From Fimbriimonadaceae bacterium (GTDB taxonomy: Bacteria; Armatimonadota; Fimbriimonadia; Fimbriimonadales; Fimbriimonadaceae): a stretch of DNA of 15,182 bases. Position numbers and translations under genes: made by a program. The notes below the pieces were generated by a model. It did not search any database and had not been told where the DNA came from. It worked only from the letters and a program-made list of their open reading frames with translations. Location: contig CANFJD010000034.1 of NCBI GenBank assembly GCA_947447315.1, positions 1 to 15,182 on the forward strand, in the 5' to 3' direction. Every line of letters starts with the position of its first letter. The stretch's first letter is position 1. Of the stretch, positions 6,131 through 15,076 are shown piece after piece.

Positions 6131-7198
6131 ATGGACATCATGCAGCAACTTACGGTTATCGCGCAGGAACGAGACCTGCCGGTAGAAGAGCTACGCGAGG
6201 ACCTGGAAGAGGCCCTGGCCGCCGCCTACAAACAGTTTATCGGGGCCCGCGAAGCGAAAGAGGGAGACATTACGGTCAAAATCACTTTGTCACCGCTCAC
6301 CGCCGCCGTCGGAAAGGAAGTCGTCGCCACCCTGACTGATCCCAAGCGACAGATCGAAATCACGGAAGCCCGCAAGAAACAAGCCAACATCGAAATTGGC
6401 GACTTCCTGTACGTACCGGTAAATCCGCTCGATTTCGGACGCATTGCGGCTCAAACCACCAAGCAGGTGCTCCAACAAAAGCTCCGCGAAAGTGAACGAA
6501 CCCGTGTTCAATCCGTTTTCACAGAAAAGCTTGGAGACGTGGTTACTGGCGTCGTAAGCCGCCGCGAGGGCTCCAGCGTCTACATCAACGTCAACAAACT
6601 CGAGGCCGAACTTCCGCGTCGTGAGCAAGTTCCAACCGAGCCCTACCGCCAGAATGACCGCATCAAGGTGTACGTTTACAAGGTAGACGACTCCAGTCGC
6701 CGTCTGCGCGTTGTTGTCAGTCGCACCCACCCGAACCTGCTTCGAAAGCTGTTCGAACTGGAAGTCCCCGAGATCGCCCAGGGCATCGTGGAAATCCAGT
6801 CGGTTGCCCGGGAGCCCGGTCAGCGAAGCAAGATTGCCGTTTCGACGACCGACGAGCGAGTCGATCCCATCGGCGCCTGCATTGGTCCCCGCGGCGCTCG
6901 CGTGCAGGCCATTGTGGACGAGCTGTACGACGAGAAAATCGACGTGGTGCAGTGGTCCGATGATGCTCGAAAGTTCATCACCGATGCCCTCTCGCCCGCC
7001 AAGGTCAACAGCATCAAGCTCACGACCAAGCGAAATGAGCAGGGTGAAGAAGAGAACCACGCCTTCGTCATCGTGCCTGATAACCAGCTCTCACTGGCAA
7101 TTGGCAAGGGTGGTCAAAACGTCCGCCTCGCCGCTCGCCTAACCGATTGGAAAATCGATATCCGCAGCGAAGCTCAGGCTGCTGGCGAGAAAAAGTAA
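6131..7198 (+). CDS. nusA: Transcription termination/antitermination factor NusA
   Basis: NusA binds RNA polymerase and nascent RNA to modulate pausing, termination and antitermination. The 355-residue protein has the N-terminal polymerase-binding domain (about 1-125), an S1 domain (about 135-199, GDVVTGVVSRREGSSVYINV), KH1 with GACIGPRGARV (248-258), and KH2 with LAIGKGGQNVRLA (322-334). It ends soon after KH2, so it lacks the C-terminal acidic repeats of E. coli NusA, as in many other phyla. ATG 6131 follows GGAGG (6115-6119) by 11 nt. ATG 6140 is an in-frame alternative. rimP, usually just upstream of nusA, is absent here; folB diverges instead. ylxR and infB follow on the same strand. Expression is probably subject to the leader terminator at 6071-6096. 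Confidence 0.96.
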   Translation: MDIMQQLTVIAQERDLPVEELREDLEEALAAAYKQFIGAREAKEGDITVKITLSPLTAAVGKEVVATLTDPKRQIEITEARKKQANIEIGDFLYVPVNPLDFGRIAAQTTKQVLQQKLRESERTRVQSVFTEKLGDVVTGVVSRREGSSVYINVNKLEAELPRREQVPTEPYRQNDRIKVYVYKVDDSSRRLRVVVSRTHPNLLRKLFELEVPEIAQGIVEIQSVAREPGQRSKIAVSTTDERVDPIGACIGPRGARVQAIVDELYDEKIDVVQWSDDARKFITDALSPAKVNSIKLTTKRNEQGEEENHAFVIVPDNQLSLAIGKGGQNVRLAARLTDWKIDIRSEAQAAGEKK

Positions 7199-7205
7199 CG
7201 CGACT

Positions 7206-7225
7206 GGGGGTAAATTTTTACCCCC
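7206..7225. other. Near-perfect inverted repeat just after nusA
   Basis: Five G then TAA (7206-7213) pair with TTA then five C (7218-7225), giving an 8-bp stem with a tight ATTT loop 8 nt after the nusA stop. It is followed by C-rich sequence, not a T-tract, so it does not look like an efficient intrinsic terminator. It could act as an mRNA-processing, stability or pausing element between nusA and ylxR-infB. Confidence 0.6.
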
Positions 7226-7289
7226 TCCACCCCGCATCCATTAGGCCAGTTGACGGGGAAAAGTTGCCGTCCTCGGGTACCCTTCACTC

Positions 7290-7522
7290 ATCGAACCGAC
7301 TCGGAGTTGCATCGCTTGCCGGCGACGCGGTCCCCAATCGACCTTTTTTCGGCTGACGCGGCAGGAAGGTGATGTAACTGTCTGGAAGGATCGTGGCCGT
7401 AGCGCCTACGTCTGTCGTAACGTCCCGTGCGTGAACGAAGCGTTCGCTAAACGGCGACTAGATCGGGCATTACGCGGTCAAATTTCCGATACCAGCCGGA
7501 TCGCCCTCCAACAAGACATTTT

Positions 7523-7538
<16 letters not shown>
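7290..7538 (+). CDS. ylxR: YlxR/RnpM-family (DUF448) RNA-binding protein, non-canonical start
   Basis: The frame is open from 7254 to a TAA at 7536-7538 and encodes an unmistakable YlxR domain. Counting from ATC 7290 as residue 1 (82 aa), it has RSC-I-A-C-RRRGP (C7, C10), RLTRQEG, then D34-RGRSAYVCRNVPC (Y40, C42, C47) and AFAKRRLDRALR. This matches the family pattern of CxxC, GRGAYvC, and KRRLxRAL. YlxR proteins are small nucleic-acid-binding proteins encoded between nusA and infB; in Bacillus the homologue modulates RNase P. The position here is exactly canonical. No ATG, GTG or TTG exists in frame between the upstream TGA (7251) and C7, so the start is unresolved; ATC 7290 gives the usual short N-terminus. 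The 3' end overlaps the longer infB start by 16 nt. Confidence is high for the gene, low for its start. Confidence 0.85.
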
Positions 7539-9457
<1,919 letters not shown>

Positions 9458-9474
9458 TTCCTTCCTCGCTCACA

Positions 9475-9512
9475 AAAAATCCCGGGTGGCGCCTTTGCCA
9501 CCCGGGATTTTT
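9475..9512. terminator. Strong bidirectional intrinsic terminator between infB and the secreted-protein gene
   Basis: The arms at 9475-9490 (AAAAATCCCGGGTGGC) and 9497-9512 (GCCACCCGGGATTTTT) are perfect 16-base complements around the loop GCCTTT. The flanking A and T runs give a U-tract on either strand. It therefore serves both infB and the convergent gene ending at 9518. Its core GGGTGGC/GCCACCC equals the stem of the nusA-leader terminator. Confidence 0.92.
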
Positions 9513-9517
9513 AGTGC

Positions 9518-12451
9518 TTACTTGGTGACCGTCAGGGTCACCGTCTTGGCCGAGTCCAACTTGTAGCGGGCCGTGATTTTCACTGCCTTACCGTTTGCTC
9601 CGCTCCATCGACCCGTGATTACCGTGCCGGTTTCGGAAAGTTGTCCGGCCGGGATCATAATCGTTGCGGGTACATGTGCCAAGGGTCCGTTATTGCTACT
9701 TAGGCTGATGGTAATGTCCATCGTCATCGCTGAGGCAAGAGTTACCGTGAACGTTGGGTTCTCTTTACCCCCGGTTACCGTGCTTGCACTCAACGATATG
9801 CTCGTCAAGGTCGGCCGAACCACGTTAATCTTGGCGGTTTTCTTAACTCCGTTGGAGTTTTTGGCCGTGATCGTTGCCGAGGTAGCGGCACTTCCGGTTG
9901 ACAGGATGCTGAATTCGGCAGACATCATGCCTTCCGGAATGGTGACGCTAGCCGGTACCGATACCGTTGAGCGGTTGCTGCTCAACGCAACGACCTGTCC
10001 ACCGGCTGGGGCAGCGCCTTCGAGGATCACCGTCCCGATGGTTTGCGTACCCGCCAGGATGACCGAGTCGTTGAGTTGCACCGAACTAATCTGCACTTCG
10101 GGCCGGATGGTGAACTTCGCTCTTTTCACGCTATTGGCGGGGCTGGCGGAGACGTAGACCTCCGTCAGTTGCGAAACCGGGTTATTGCTGATGGCCTGGA
10201 ACTGTGCCGAAAGCGAACCGGCAGGTACCGTCACCGAATCCGGCACGTAGAGCAGGTTGGGGTTTTCCGATGCTAAGTAGACCGTGTAGTCACTGGCTGC
10301 CGGGACGGCTAGTTTGACGGTACCGGTCCCTGTTCCCCTGTTGTTAAGGGTGACTCCCGAGATCTTGGCAACCTTGTTGGCCAGGACTTTAACGGTGCAG
10401 TCACCCCCGGTAACTCCGGTCCCGCTGGCCTGGACGAGACCGTCCGAGTCACTGTTGACGTACTCGGTAGCAAAGGTGAACTCTGCGGTGGTCTCGCCTG
10501 CGGCAACCGTTACGGTGGCAGGAACCGTCAGATGGCCGGATGTACTGTTCAGATCTAGGGTGGTACCACCGGCTGGGGCGGGGCTAGACAGGGTGACAAG
10601 GCCCTTGCCCGAAAGAGATCCGTAGATACCCGGAGTTCCACCGTAGGAAAGGAGGCTCGGGAAGGTGACCGTGACGGTCGGATTAGACGTTCCACCTGAA
10701 CCACCTGCACCCAGGGCGTAAACGTAGGCGGATCCAGAGGCACTGCCGTTACCGCTATCATAAGGGGCTCCCACAATCAGATCCGATTCAGTTGCCGCTA
10801 AGGAAAATCCAAACATTGCGTAACCGTAATAGGGAACCAAGCTATCTGGTCGCCATGCCTCGACAAAAGTCCAACCATTTGGTGTTTTTTCGAAGGCAGA
10901 AACAGACCCAAGCAAATCCGAATCATTATAATGTGAACCCACAAACAGATATCTGCTATTGGCTGCCACAGAAATGCCGAAAGTGTAATTGCTGGCGATA
11001 GAGTCGGGCGGAGTGGTGATTATTTGCGGATTCGAATACCCATTCACCTTGTGATCTGGATAGGCAAAAACCGAATGGACAGAGTTACCAGAGTAACTAT
11101 AGTGACCTATGAAGAGATCTGTGTCCGTCATGGCCACCGAATGTCCGAAACCATTAGAGTCCGTTAGGGTGGAATCCTTGTGCCAAGAATTGGTGTTGTC
11201 GCTATATCGGAATACCGAAGCGGAGCCGAAATAATCACTCCAACTTCCGGGTGCGCCAACGACGATGCTGTCCCCAGAAATCGCAACCGATTTCCCGAAA
11301 AATGGTGTAACGATATTATTCAGGGTTGTATCTACTAGTTCCTGTCCAAGGCCTGGCTGGCTTCCGTCGATCCGATAAACCCAGCATTCCCCCCGGAAGT
11401 TATTCGTGTAAGGTATCCCAATCACAATATTTTTGGTATCCATTGCGATTGATTGCGGACTCTCACCCCAACTACTGTCAGAAATTGTGGTGGCTACCTG
11501 CCATCCCATCGAGGGATGCTTCTCATAAATAGCAACATAACCGACCCCATTAGGATTATATACTGCCATTGCAACCCTTTCGCCATCGGTTGCTACGCTA
11601 TAATTGCCAGTGTTTGTGATTGTGCCATCACTAACCCAACCGTCGTTTCCTTTGCGGAACATATAGGTCGTATAGGCCCATGAACCAATAACCGCAAGAT
11701 TGCCCTTGATGGCAAGAAGACCGCCAGCATCCTCATTGCTACCTCCCGGCTGCAGTTTGGTTTCTGAACTCCAAACGGGGTCGATGGTGATCGGGTACTT
11801 GGCGTTGGCATCGGTGACTACCAGTCCAATTCCGGTGCTGTTGGTCTCCATCCGGGCCGGCAGAGTGCGGCCCGCCGCGTCCCAAACCTTGAGTCCGGTG
11901 TACTTGAGTTTGGTAGCGCCGATGGTAACTTCGGCCGCCGTCTGGGAAAGGCTACGAAAGCCCTTGGCTCCGGTGACCGACAGATTCACCCAAAGGTTGC
12001 CGTTGGCGGTGCTTGGCCGGGTATCTACCGAGAGCCAGTGGTGCATGCCGCGGCCTTCATTAACGTACCGCTCCGAGAGTCCGGTTCTTTGCAGTTGCAC
12101 CTCGGGCCAACCGTCCTTGTCCTTGCCGGAGCTTAGGGTGGGGGCAGAGATGGGCATCCGCTGGGCGCCAAATCCGTAGGCGCTCGCGCTAATTCCCACC
12201 TGGCTCTGTCCCACTTTCAGCTTCATCTGGCCGGTGGTTGAGATGGTGGTGGAGTAAGGTTGGCTGGGGTTTTTGGCGGTGAAGCCGCTACCCTGAGGGG
12301 TGAATTGTCGAGTTGCCTGGGCGAAAGCTTTGGCCAGACTCGCGTCCTTAATGACGGTTGCACCCGGCTTATCCAGCGGCACCGCTTGCGCGGCAGCCAA
12401 AAAGCCAACTGCAATCATCATGGACGTGTGCCGCAAATGATTTGTATTCAT
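9518..12451 (-). CDS. Secreted protein with FG-GAP-like beta-propeller and four Ig-like repeats
   Basis: Starting at ATG 12451 (977 aa), the protein has a Sec signal peptide (MMIAVGFLAAAQA, cleavage after about residue 23). An N-terminal region of about 200 residues ends in YPITIDPVW (219-227). About 350 residues of repeated blade-like units then carry motifs such as AIKGNLAVIGS, AISGDSIVVGAPGS and AATESDLIVGAPYDSGNGSASGSAYVY. This is typical of FG-GAP/integrin-alpha-type propellers, with an N-terminal region like those preceding them in other secreted bacterial proteins. Four Ig-like beta-sandwich repeats fill 591-977. No catalytic motif, LPXTG or obvious sorting tag is seen, so function (adhesion, surface layer, binding) is open. 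The frame continues upstream to 12631, but that extension lacks a signal-like start. ATG 12451 has GGGAG six bases upstream and a short-leader promoter. It ends at the shared terminator. Confidence 0.85.
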   Translation of the reverse strand: MNTNHLRHTSMMIAVGFLAAAQAVPLDKPGATVIKDASLAKAFAQATRQFTPQGSGFTAKNPSQPYSTTISTTGQMKLKVGQSQVGISASAYGFGAQRMPISAPTLSSGKDKDGWPEVQLQRTGLSERYVNEGRGMHHWLSVDTRPSTANGNLWVNLSVTGAKGFRSLSQTAAEVTIGATKLKYTGLKVWDAAGRTLPARMETNSTGIGLVVTDANAKYPITIDPVWSSETKLQPGGSNEDAGGLLAIKGNLAVIGSWAYTTYMFRKGNDGWVSDGTITNTGNYSVATDGERVAMAVYNPNGVGYVAIYEKHPSMGWQVATTISDSSWGESPQSIAMDTKNIVIGIPYTNNFRGECWVYRIDGSQPGLGQELVDTTLNNIVTPFFGKSVAISGDSIVVGAPGSWSDYFGSASVFRYSDNTNSWHKDSTLTDSNGFGHSVAMTDTDLFIGHYSYSGNSVHSVFAYPDHKVNGYSNPQIITTPPDSIASNYTFGISVAANSRYLFVGSHYNDSDLLGSVSAFEKTPNGWTFVEAWRPDSLVPYYGYAMFGFSLAATESDLIVGAPYDSGNGSASGSAYVYALGAGGSGGTSNPTVTVTFPSLLSYGGTPGIYGSLSGKGLVTLSSPAPAGGTTLDLNSTSGHLTVPATVTVAAGETTAEFTFATEYVNSDSDGLVQASGTGVTGGDCTVKVLANKVAKISGVTLNNRGTGTGTVKLAVPAASDYTVYLASENPNLLYVPDSVTVPAGSLSAQFQAISNNPVSQLTEVYVSASPANSVKRAKFTIRPEVQISSVQLNDSVILAGTQTIGTVILEGAAPAGGQVVALSSNRSTVSVPASVTIPEGMMSAEFSILSTGSAATSATITAKNSNGVKKTAKINVVRPTLTSISLSASTVTGGKENPTFTVTLASAMTMDITISLSSNNGPLAHVPATIMIPAGQLSETGTVITGRWSGANGKAVKITARYKLDSAKTVTLTVTK
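9521..10681 (-). repeat. Four tandem Ig-like protein repeats (about 95 residues each)
   Basis: The C-terminal 387 residues of the secreted protein contain four related units. Each has a core of the form 'A..PAGG..v.LsS....l.VPasvTvPaG..sAeF'. Recognisable instances are LTVPATVTVAAGETTAEF, YVPDSVTVPAGSLSAQF, SVPASVTIPEGMMSAEF and HVPATIMIPAGQLSETG. The repeats have diverged at both protein and DNA level, so they are old duplications. Similar beta-sandwich strings serve as stalks or binding modules in secreted proteins. Confidence 0.75.
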
Positions 12452-12471
12452 AACGTCTCCCGGAGGGGGAA

Positions 12472-12500
12472 AATATAGTGTACATGGCAGTAACATTAAA
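12472..12500 (-). promoter_or_regulatory. Candidate promoter of the secreted-protein gene
   Basis: On the minus strand TATATT (12477 down to 12472) is preceded after 17 bases by TTTAAT (12500-12495), a weak -35. The predicted start near 12465 gives a leader of about 14 nt that still contains the Shine-Dalgarno CGGGAG before ATG 12451. Confidence 0.45.
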
Positions 12501-12753
12501 ACGGCGTACCGTGTAAAAATTGACAAAGAATTGGCCCATTGTCCGTAAATCAGCATTAAGCCTCCGCGACAAGAACGAGGGCAACCTATTCGTAATGAGT
12601 CTAAAAACAGGAGATGAAAAGAAAAGTGCAAATAGACCCTTCGTGTACCACGGTTTCGTCCCGAACACTAAACGCTGGCCGGCAGCGGTCATATTGATCC
12701 AGCACCTCGGTTGAACTGTGGAGGTTATTTGGTGTCCGGCCCCAGGAGAATCC
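12501..12753. other. Intergenic region without a confident gene
   Basis: No recognisable protein or RNA gene was found between the secreted-protein promoter and the next gene. A perfect -35 hexamer TTGACA (12520-12525) with GTAAAT 19 bases further (12545-12550) could be a rightward promoter. This spacing is long and would leave a leader of about 200 nt. A short inverted repeat CGCTG/CAGCG (12673-12687) has no T-tract. Open frames here lack conserved-looking sequence. Confidence 0.4.
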
Positions 12754-13143
12754 GTGGTTCGTGGTTTAAAGAGCAGGATGGGCCTTCCCGTTCCGGAGTC
12801 AACGCCACCATTCGCGCAGTATCCGCGGCCGTTTGCAGGGCCGCCGCAGGTGCGGATTGATCTGATGGGGACACCCTTCCAACTCTTCTCAAAAGATTGG
12901 AAGAACTGGATGGGTGCGACCCTGCCGGTAGTGGCTGCCGGCGGCATCTCTGCCGTTCTGGGTCTGATTTTGCCATTGGTGGATCGGTCCTCCGACGCGT
13001 TTTCTCTCACACCGTTACCGATCATCTCCTATTTGGCTGGGATCATTTCTAGGATTCTGTCTTGGATCGCCGTCGGAGGTCGGGCGGGAATGGCGGTTCG
13101 CCGATTGATCGGAGAAGCTTGCCCATACTCCCCCCAATGGTGA
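12754..13143 (+). CDS. Short membrane protein with proline-rich N-terminus, apparently C-terminally truncated
   Basis: I do not recognise a named family. GTG 12754 is chosen because AGGAG (12744-12748) stands 5 nt upstream; an upstream in-frame GTG at 12718 has no such site. The 129-residue product has a proline-rich segment (about 11-32), an amphipathic stretch IDLMGTPFQLFSKDWKNWMGATL (about 35-57), and two hydrophobic segments (about 53-75 and 87-108). The tail GGRAGMAVRRLIGEA resembles the loop that, in several bacterial multi-helix membrane protein families, leads into further helices ('...mal..irGe.vs..d.f'). Here the frame stops seven residues later (CPYSPQW). Just before the stop is a run of six C (13130-13135), a plausible slip site, yet the other two frames downstream do not read as membrane sequence. 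It is either a short variant or a decaying gene. Confidence 0.5.
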   Translation: MVRGLKSRMGLPVPESTPPFAQYPRPFAGPPQVRIDLMGTPFQLFSKDWKNWMGATLPVVAAGGISAVLGLILPLVDRSSDAFSLTPLPIISYLAGIISRILSWIAVGGRAGMAVRRLIGEACPYSPQW

Positions 13144-13174
13144 CGCACGAAACCAGAACACGAAGGAATTTACA

Positions 13175-13225
13175 ATGAAAATTCGCCATGTTAAGCTAAA
13201 CGCAAATACATGGTTAACCGCCTAA
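13175..13225 (+). CDS. Possible 16-residue peptide gene upstream of the halogenase
   Basis: ATG 13175 is preceded by AAGGA (13163-13167) with 7-nt spacing, a good ribosome binding site. The frame reads MKIRHVKLNANTWLTA then TAA. The peptide is basic at the N-terminus and has a single tryptophan. It starts 31 nt after the membrane-protein stop, so it could be its co-transcribed partner, and it lies about 100 bp before the halogenase. A frame this short easily arises by chance; only the ribosome binding site and position support it. It could equally be part of the halogenase upstream region with no coding role. Confidence 0.3.
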   Translation: MKIRHVKLNANTWLTA

Positions 13226-13315
13226 GCTCACTCATAAAGGCGACGCACTTATACGACATTCAATCTCAAGGTGCGATCGAGAAAGCGGAACGGAACCACT
13301 GGTCCCAGACCGCTG

Positions 13316-13327
13316 TAGAATATGGTC
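13316..13327 (+). promoter_or_regulatory. Candidate -10 element TAGAAT setting a leaderless halogenase start at 13328
   Basis: TAGAAT (13316-13321) is followed by ATGGTC (13322-13327) and then ATG 13328. By the six-base rule seen at 2293 and 15065, transcription would begin at 13328. The ATG at 13322 would then not be in the mRNA. No Shine-Dalgarno precedes either ATG. Confidence 0.6.
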
Positions 13328-15049
13328 ATGGACCTCGATGTCGCGGTTATTGGCGGTGGCCCCGGTGGCAGCACGACCGGAACGTTGCTGAAAAAATACA
13401 ATCCTGACCTTAAAGTAGGCATTTTCGAACGCGAAAAATTTCCTCGCGATCACGTGGGTGAATCCCAGCTGCCGGGGATTTCGGCCATCTTGGAAGAAAT
13501 GGGATGCTGGGATAAGGTCGAAGCCGCAAACTTTCCGATCAAGTTGGGTGGCACCTACCGCTGGGGGAAATCGAGAGAACTTTGGGATGTAGCCTTTTTT
13601 CCATTTGAACAGTTTCAGGACGAACCGAGACCTGCCAAATATGATGGTCAAAGACGCTCCACCGCCTTCCAAGTAGATCGGGCCATCTACGACAAAATTC
13701 TTCTGGATCATGCCCAAGAAATGGGGTGCAATGTCTACGAGGAAACTCGGGTCCTCGAAGTTGTTCGCACCGGCGACCATGTCGATTTTCTCCGCTTAGA
13801 AAGTGGGGAAGAGGTGCACGCCCGGCATTATGTGGATGCCTCCGGTCACTCCGGGTTCCTCCGGCGTGCGATGGGTGTGCAGGTTGATTGTCCTACCACG
13901 CTTCAAAACATCGCCATTTGGGACTACTATCAAAACGCCGAGTGGGCCGTGGAAATCGGCGTCGGCGGCACCTTCATCCAAGTGCTGAGTGTCGGCTTTG
14001 GCTGGATCTGGTTCATCCCGCTCGGCCCCACCCGCACCAGCATCGGCTTGGTAGTCCCCGCGGAATACTATAAGAACTGCGGCAAGAAACCCCAAGAGCT
14101 ATATCTGGAAGCCATCGGCAAGGATGAGCGTTTGGTTGGCTTGATGAAGAATGCCGTTAGCGAAGGGAAGCTCCAGACCACGAAAGATTGGTCCTTCATC
14201 GCCAGCCGTCAAACGGGCGACAACTGGTACTTGGTGGGTGAATGTGGCGGCTTTGCGGATCCCATCCTTTCTGCCGGTCTCACCATCACGCACGCGGGTG
14301 GACGTGAACTCGCGAGTACCTTGCTCGAACTCGATCGGGGCAAGCTGGATCCCACCTGGCTCAAGGAACAGTATCAGCAGCGCCAAAGCCAGCGCGTGCG
14401 AAATCATATGCGCTTTGCCGAGTATTGGTATTCCGCCAATACCCAACTATCGGACCTGCAAGAACATACGCAAAAGATCGCCCGTGATAACGGCCTCGAT
14501 CTCACTCCCCAAAAGGCGTGGGCGTGGCTTGCTCAGGGTGGTTTCATCCGCGAAGACCTCACCACCGGCACCGGAAGCTTCTCGGTTCAGGCTATCCGTG
14601 CCCTCGGCGAGTACTTGACTGAAGTCCCGATGGATTCGCCGCTGGCTACTAACAATATCTTTACGTTAAACCTCGCTGGCGCCACGTGGACCGAGCGAGC
14701 CCGGTACGGCGAAGGCAAGGTTACCAAGCAAGATGGCTACGAGCGTGAAGGACGCCTTTTGCCGCTAGACGGACTGTTCGACCTGATGGTGAACATCCTG
14801 CAACGCGAAAAGCGGTCCCCGGGCATCGTCAACATGATCAAGGCCGCCGCCGAAAATATGCGCGATGATCCTGCCCTCCGCCATCATGTTGTGATCTCTG
14901 CCCTCCGGGCGTGGGAGGCCATGGTTCTCGACGGCTGGGTAACGGCAAGCTATGATCCATCCGTAGAACTGGTGGACCTGTCCAGTGAGTATCTTGCGAT
15001 CCGAAAAACAACTTATGACCAGTCAAAAGAGCTCGTAACCGCTGTTTAG
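13328..15049 (+). CDS. Flavin-dependent halogenase (tryptophan-halogenase-like superfamily)
   Basis: Such enzymes use FADH2, oxygen and chloride or bromide to make hypohalous acid, which reaches the substrate through a catalytic lysine. In 573 residues from ATG 13328, I see the FAD-binding GGGPGG (9-14), HVGESQLPG (42-50), and the candidate catalytic lysine K72 in FPIKLGGTYRWG, as in phenol/pyrrole-type halogenases. The halogenase signature W226-I-W228-F-I-P231 and F309-A-D-P312-I-L-S315-A-G317 (Fx2Px2SxG) are also present. Geranylgeranyl-reductase-type relatives share the fold but lack WxWxIP. The C-terminal about 230 residues are mainly helical and of unclear role. No flavin reductase, carrier protein or biosynthetic enzyme is nearby, so the substrate is unknown. 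The start at 13328 follows the TAGAAT spacing; 13322 would add Met-Val. Another gene begins 27 nt after the stop with its own TAGAAT. Confidence 0.88.
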   Translation: MDLDVAVIGGGPGGSTTGTLLKKYNPDLKVGIFEREKFPRDHVGESQLPGISAILEEMGCWDKVEAANFPIKLGGTYRWGKSRELWDVAFFPFEQFQDEPRPAKYDGQRRSTAFQVDRAIYDKILLDHAQEMGCNVYEETRVLEVVRTGDHVDFLRLESGEEVHARHYVDASGHSGFLRRAMGVQVDCPTTLQNIAIWDYYQNAEWAVEIGVGGTFIQVLSVGFGWIWFIPLGPTRTSIGLVVPAEYYKNCGKKPQELYLEAIGKDERLVGLMKNAVSEGKLQTTKDWSFIASRQTGDNWYLVGECGGFADPILSAGLTITHAGGRELASTLLELDRGKLDPTWLKEQYQQRQSQRVRNHMRFAEYWYSANTQLSDLQEHTQKIARDNGLDLTPQKAWAWLAQGGFIREDLTTGTGSFSVQAIRALGEYLTEVPMDSPLATNNIFTLNLAGATWTERARYGEGKVTKQDGYEREGRLLPLDGLFDLMVNILQREKRSPGIVNMIKAAAENMRDDPALRHHVVISALRAWEAMVLDGWVTASYDPSVELVDLSSEYLAIRKTTYDQSKELVTAV

Positions 15050-15064
15050 CGCCTTTTACCGGCG

Positions 15065-15076
15065 TAGAATAGCGCT
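15065..15076 (+). promoter_or_regulatory. Candidate -10 element TAGAAT for a leaderless gene at 15077
   Basis: TAGAAT (15065-15070) plus six bases (AGCGCT) leads straight to ATG 15077, the third instance of this layout in the window. There is no Shine-Dalgarno in the 27-nt gap after the halogenase stop. The gap also holds a weak CGCC/GGCG stem that overlaps this element. Confidence 0.6.

Noticed and set aside
6290..7060. 256-codon open frame on the minus strand across nusA
   Set aside because: It lies entirely antisense to the well-supported nusA gene and its sequence is the low-information type produced by codon bias of the opposite strand; no motif or ribosome binding site was seen.
7250..7255. 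TTGACG as a -35 for a ylxR promoter with TACCCT
   Set aside because: The spacing is 22 bases, too long for a normal promoter, so only the -10-like element is mentioned and with low weight.
7147..7356. 69-codon plus-strand frame spanning the nusA end and the following spacer
   Set aside because: It starts inside nusA in another frame and has no family features; the real gene in this spacer is ylxR in a different frame.
12452..12631. Upstream extension of the secreted-protein frame (60 extra codons)
   Set aside because: The extension would bury the signal peptide in the interior; ATG 12451 has a good Shine-Dalgarno and a promoter just upstream.
12673..12687. CGCTG/CAGCG inverted repeat
   Set aside because: Short 5-bp stem without a T-tract or conserved setting; likely chance in GC-rich DNA.
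12520..12714. 64-codon plus-strand frame in the intergenic region
   Set aside because: It begins at a TTG that is part of a TTGACA -35-like hexamer, has no ribosome binding site and no recognisable protein features.
13109..13225. Frameshift continuation of the short membrane protein into the 16-codon peptide frame
   Set aside because: The alternative frame is open but reads as polar, low-hydrophobicity sequence unlike the expected further membrane helices.
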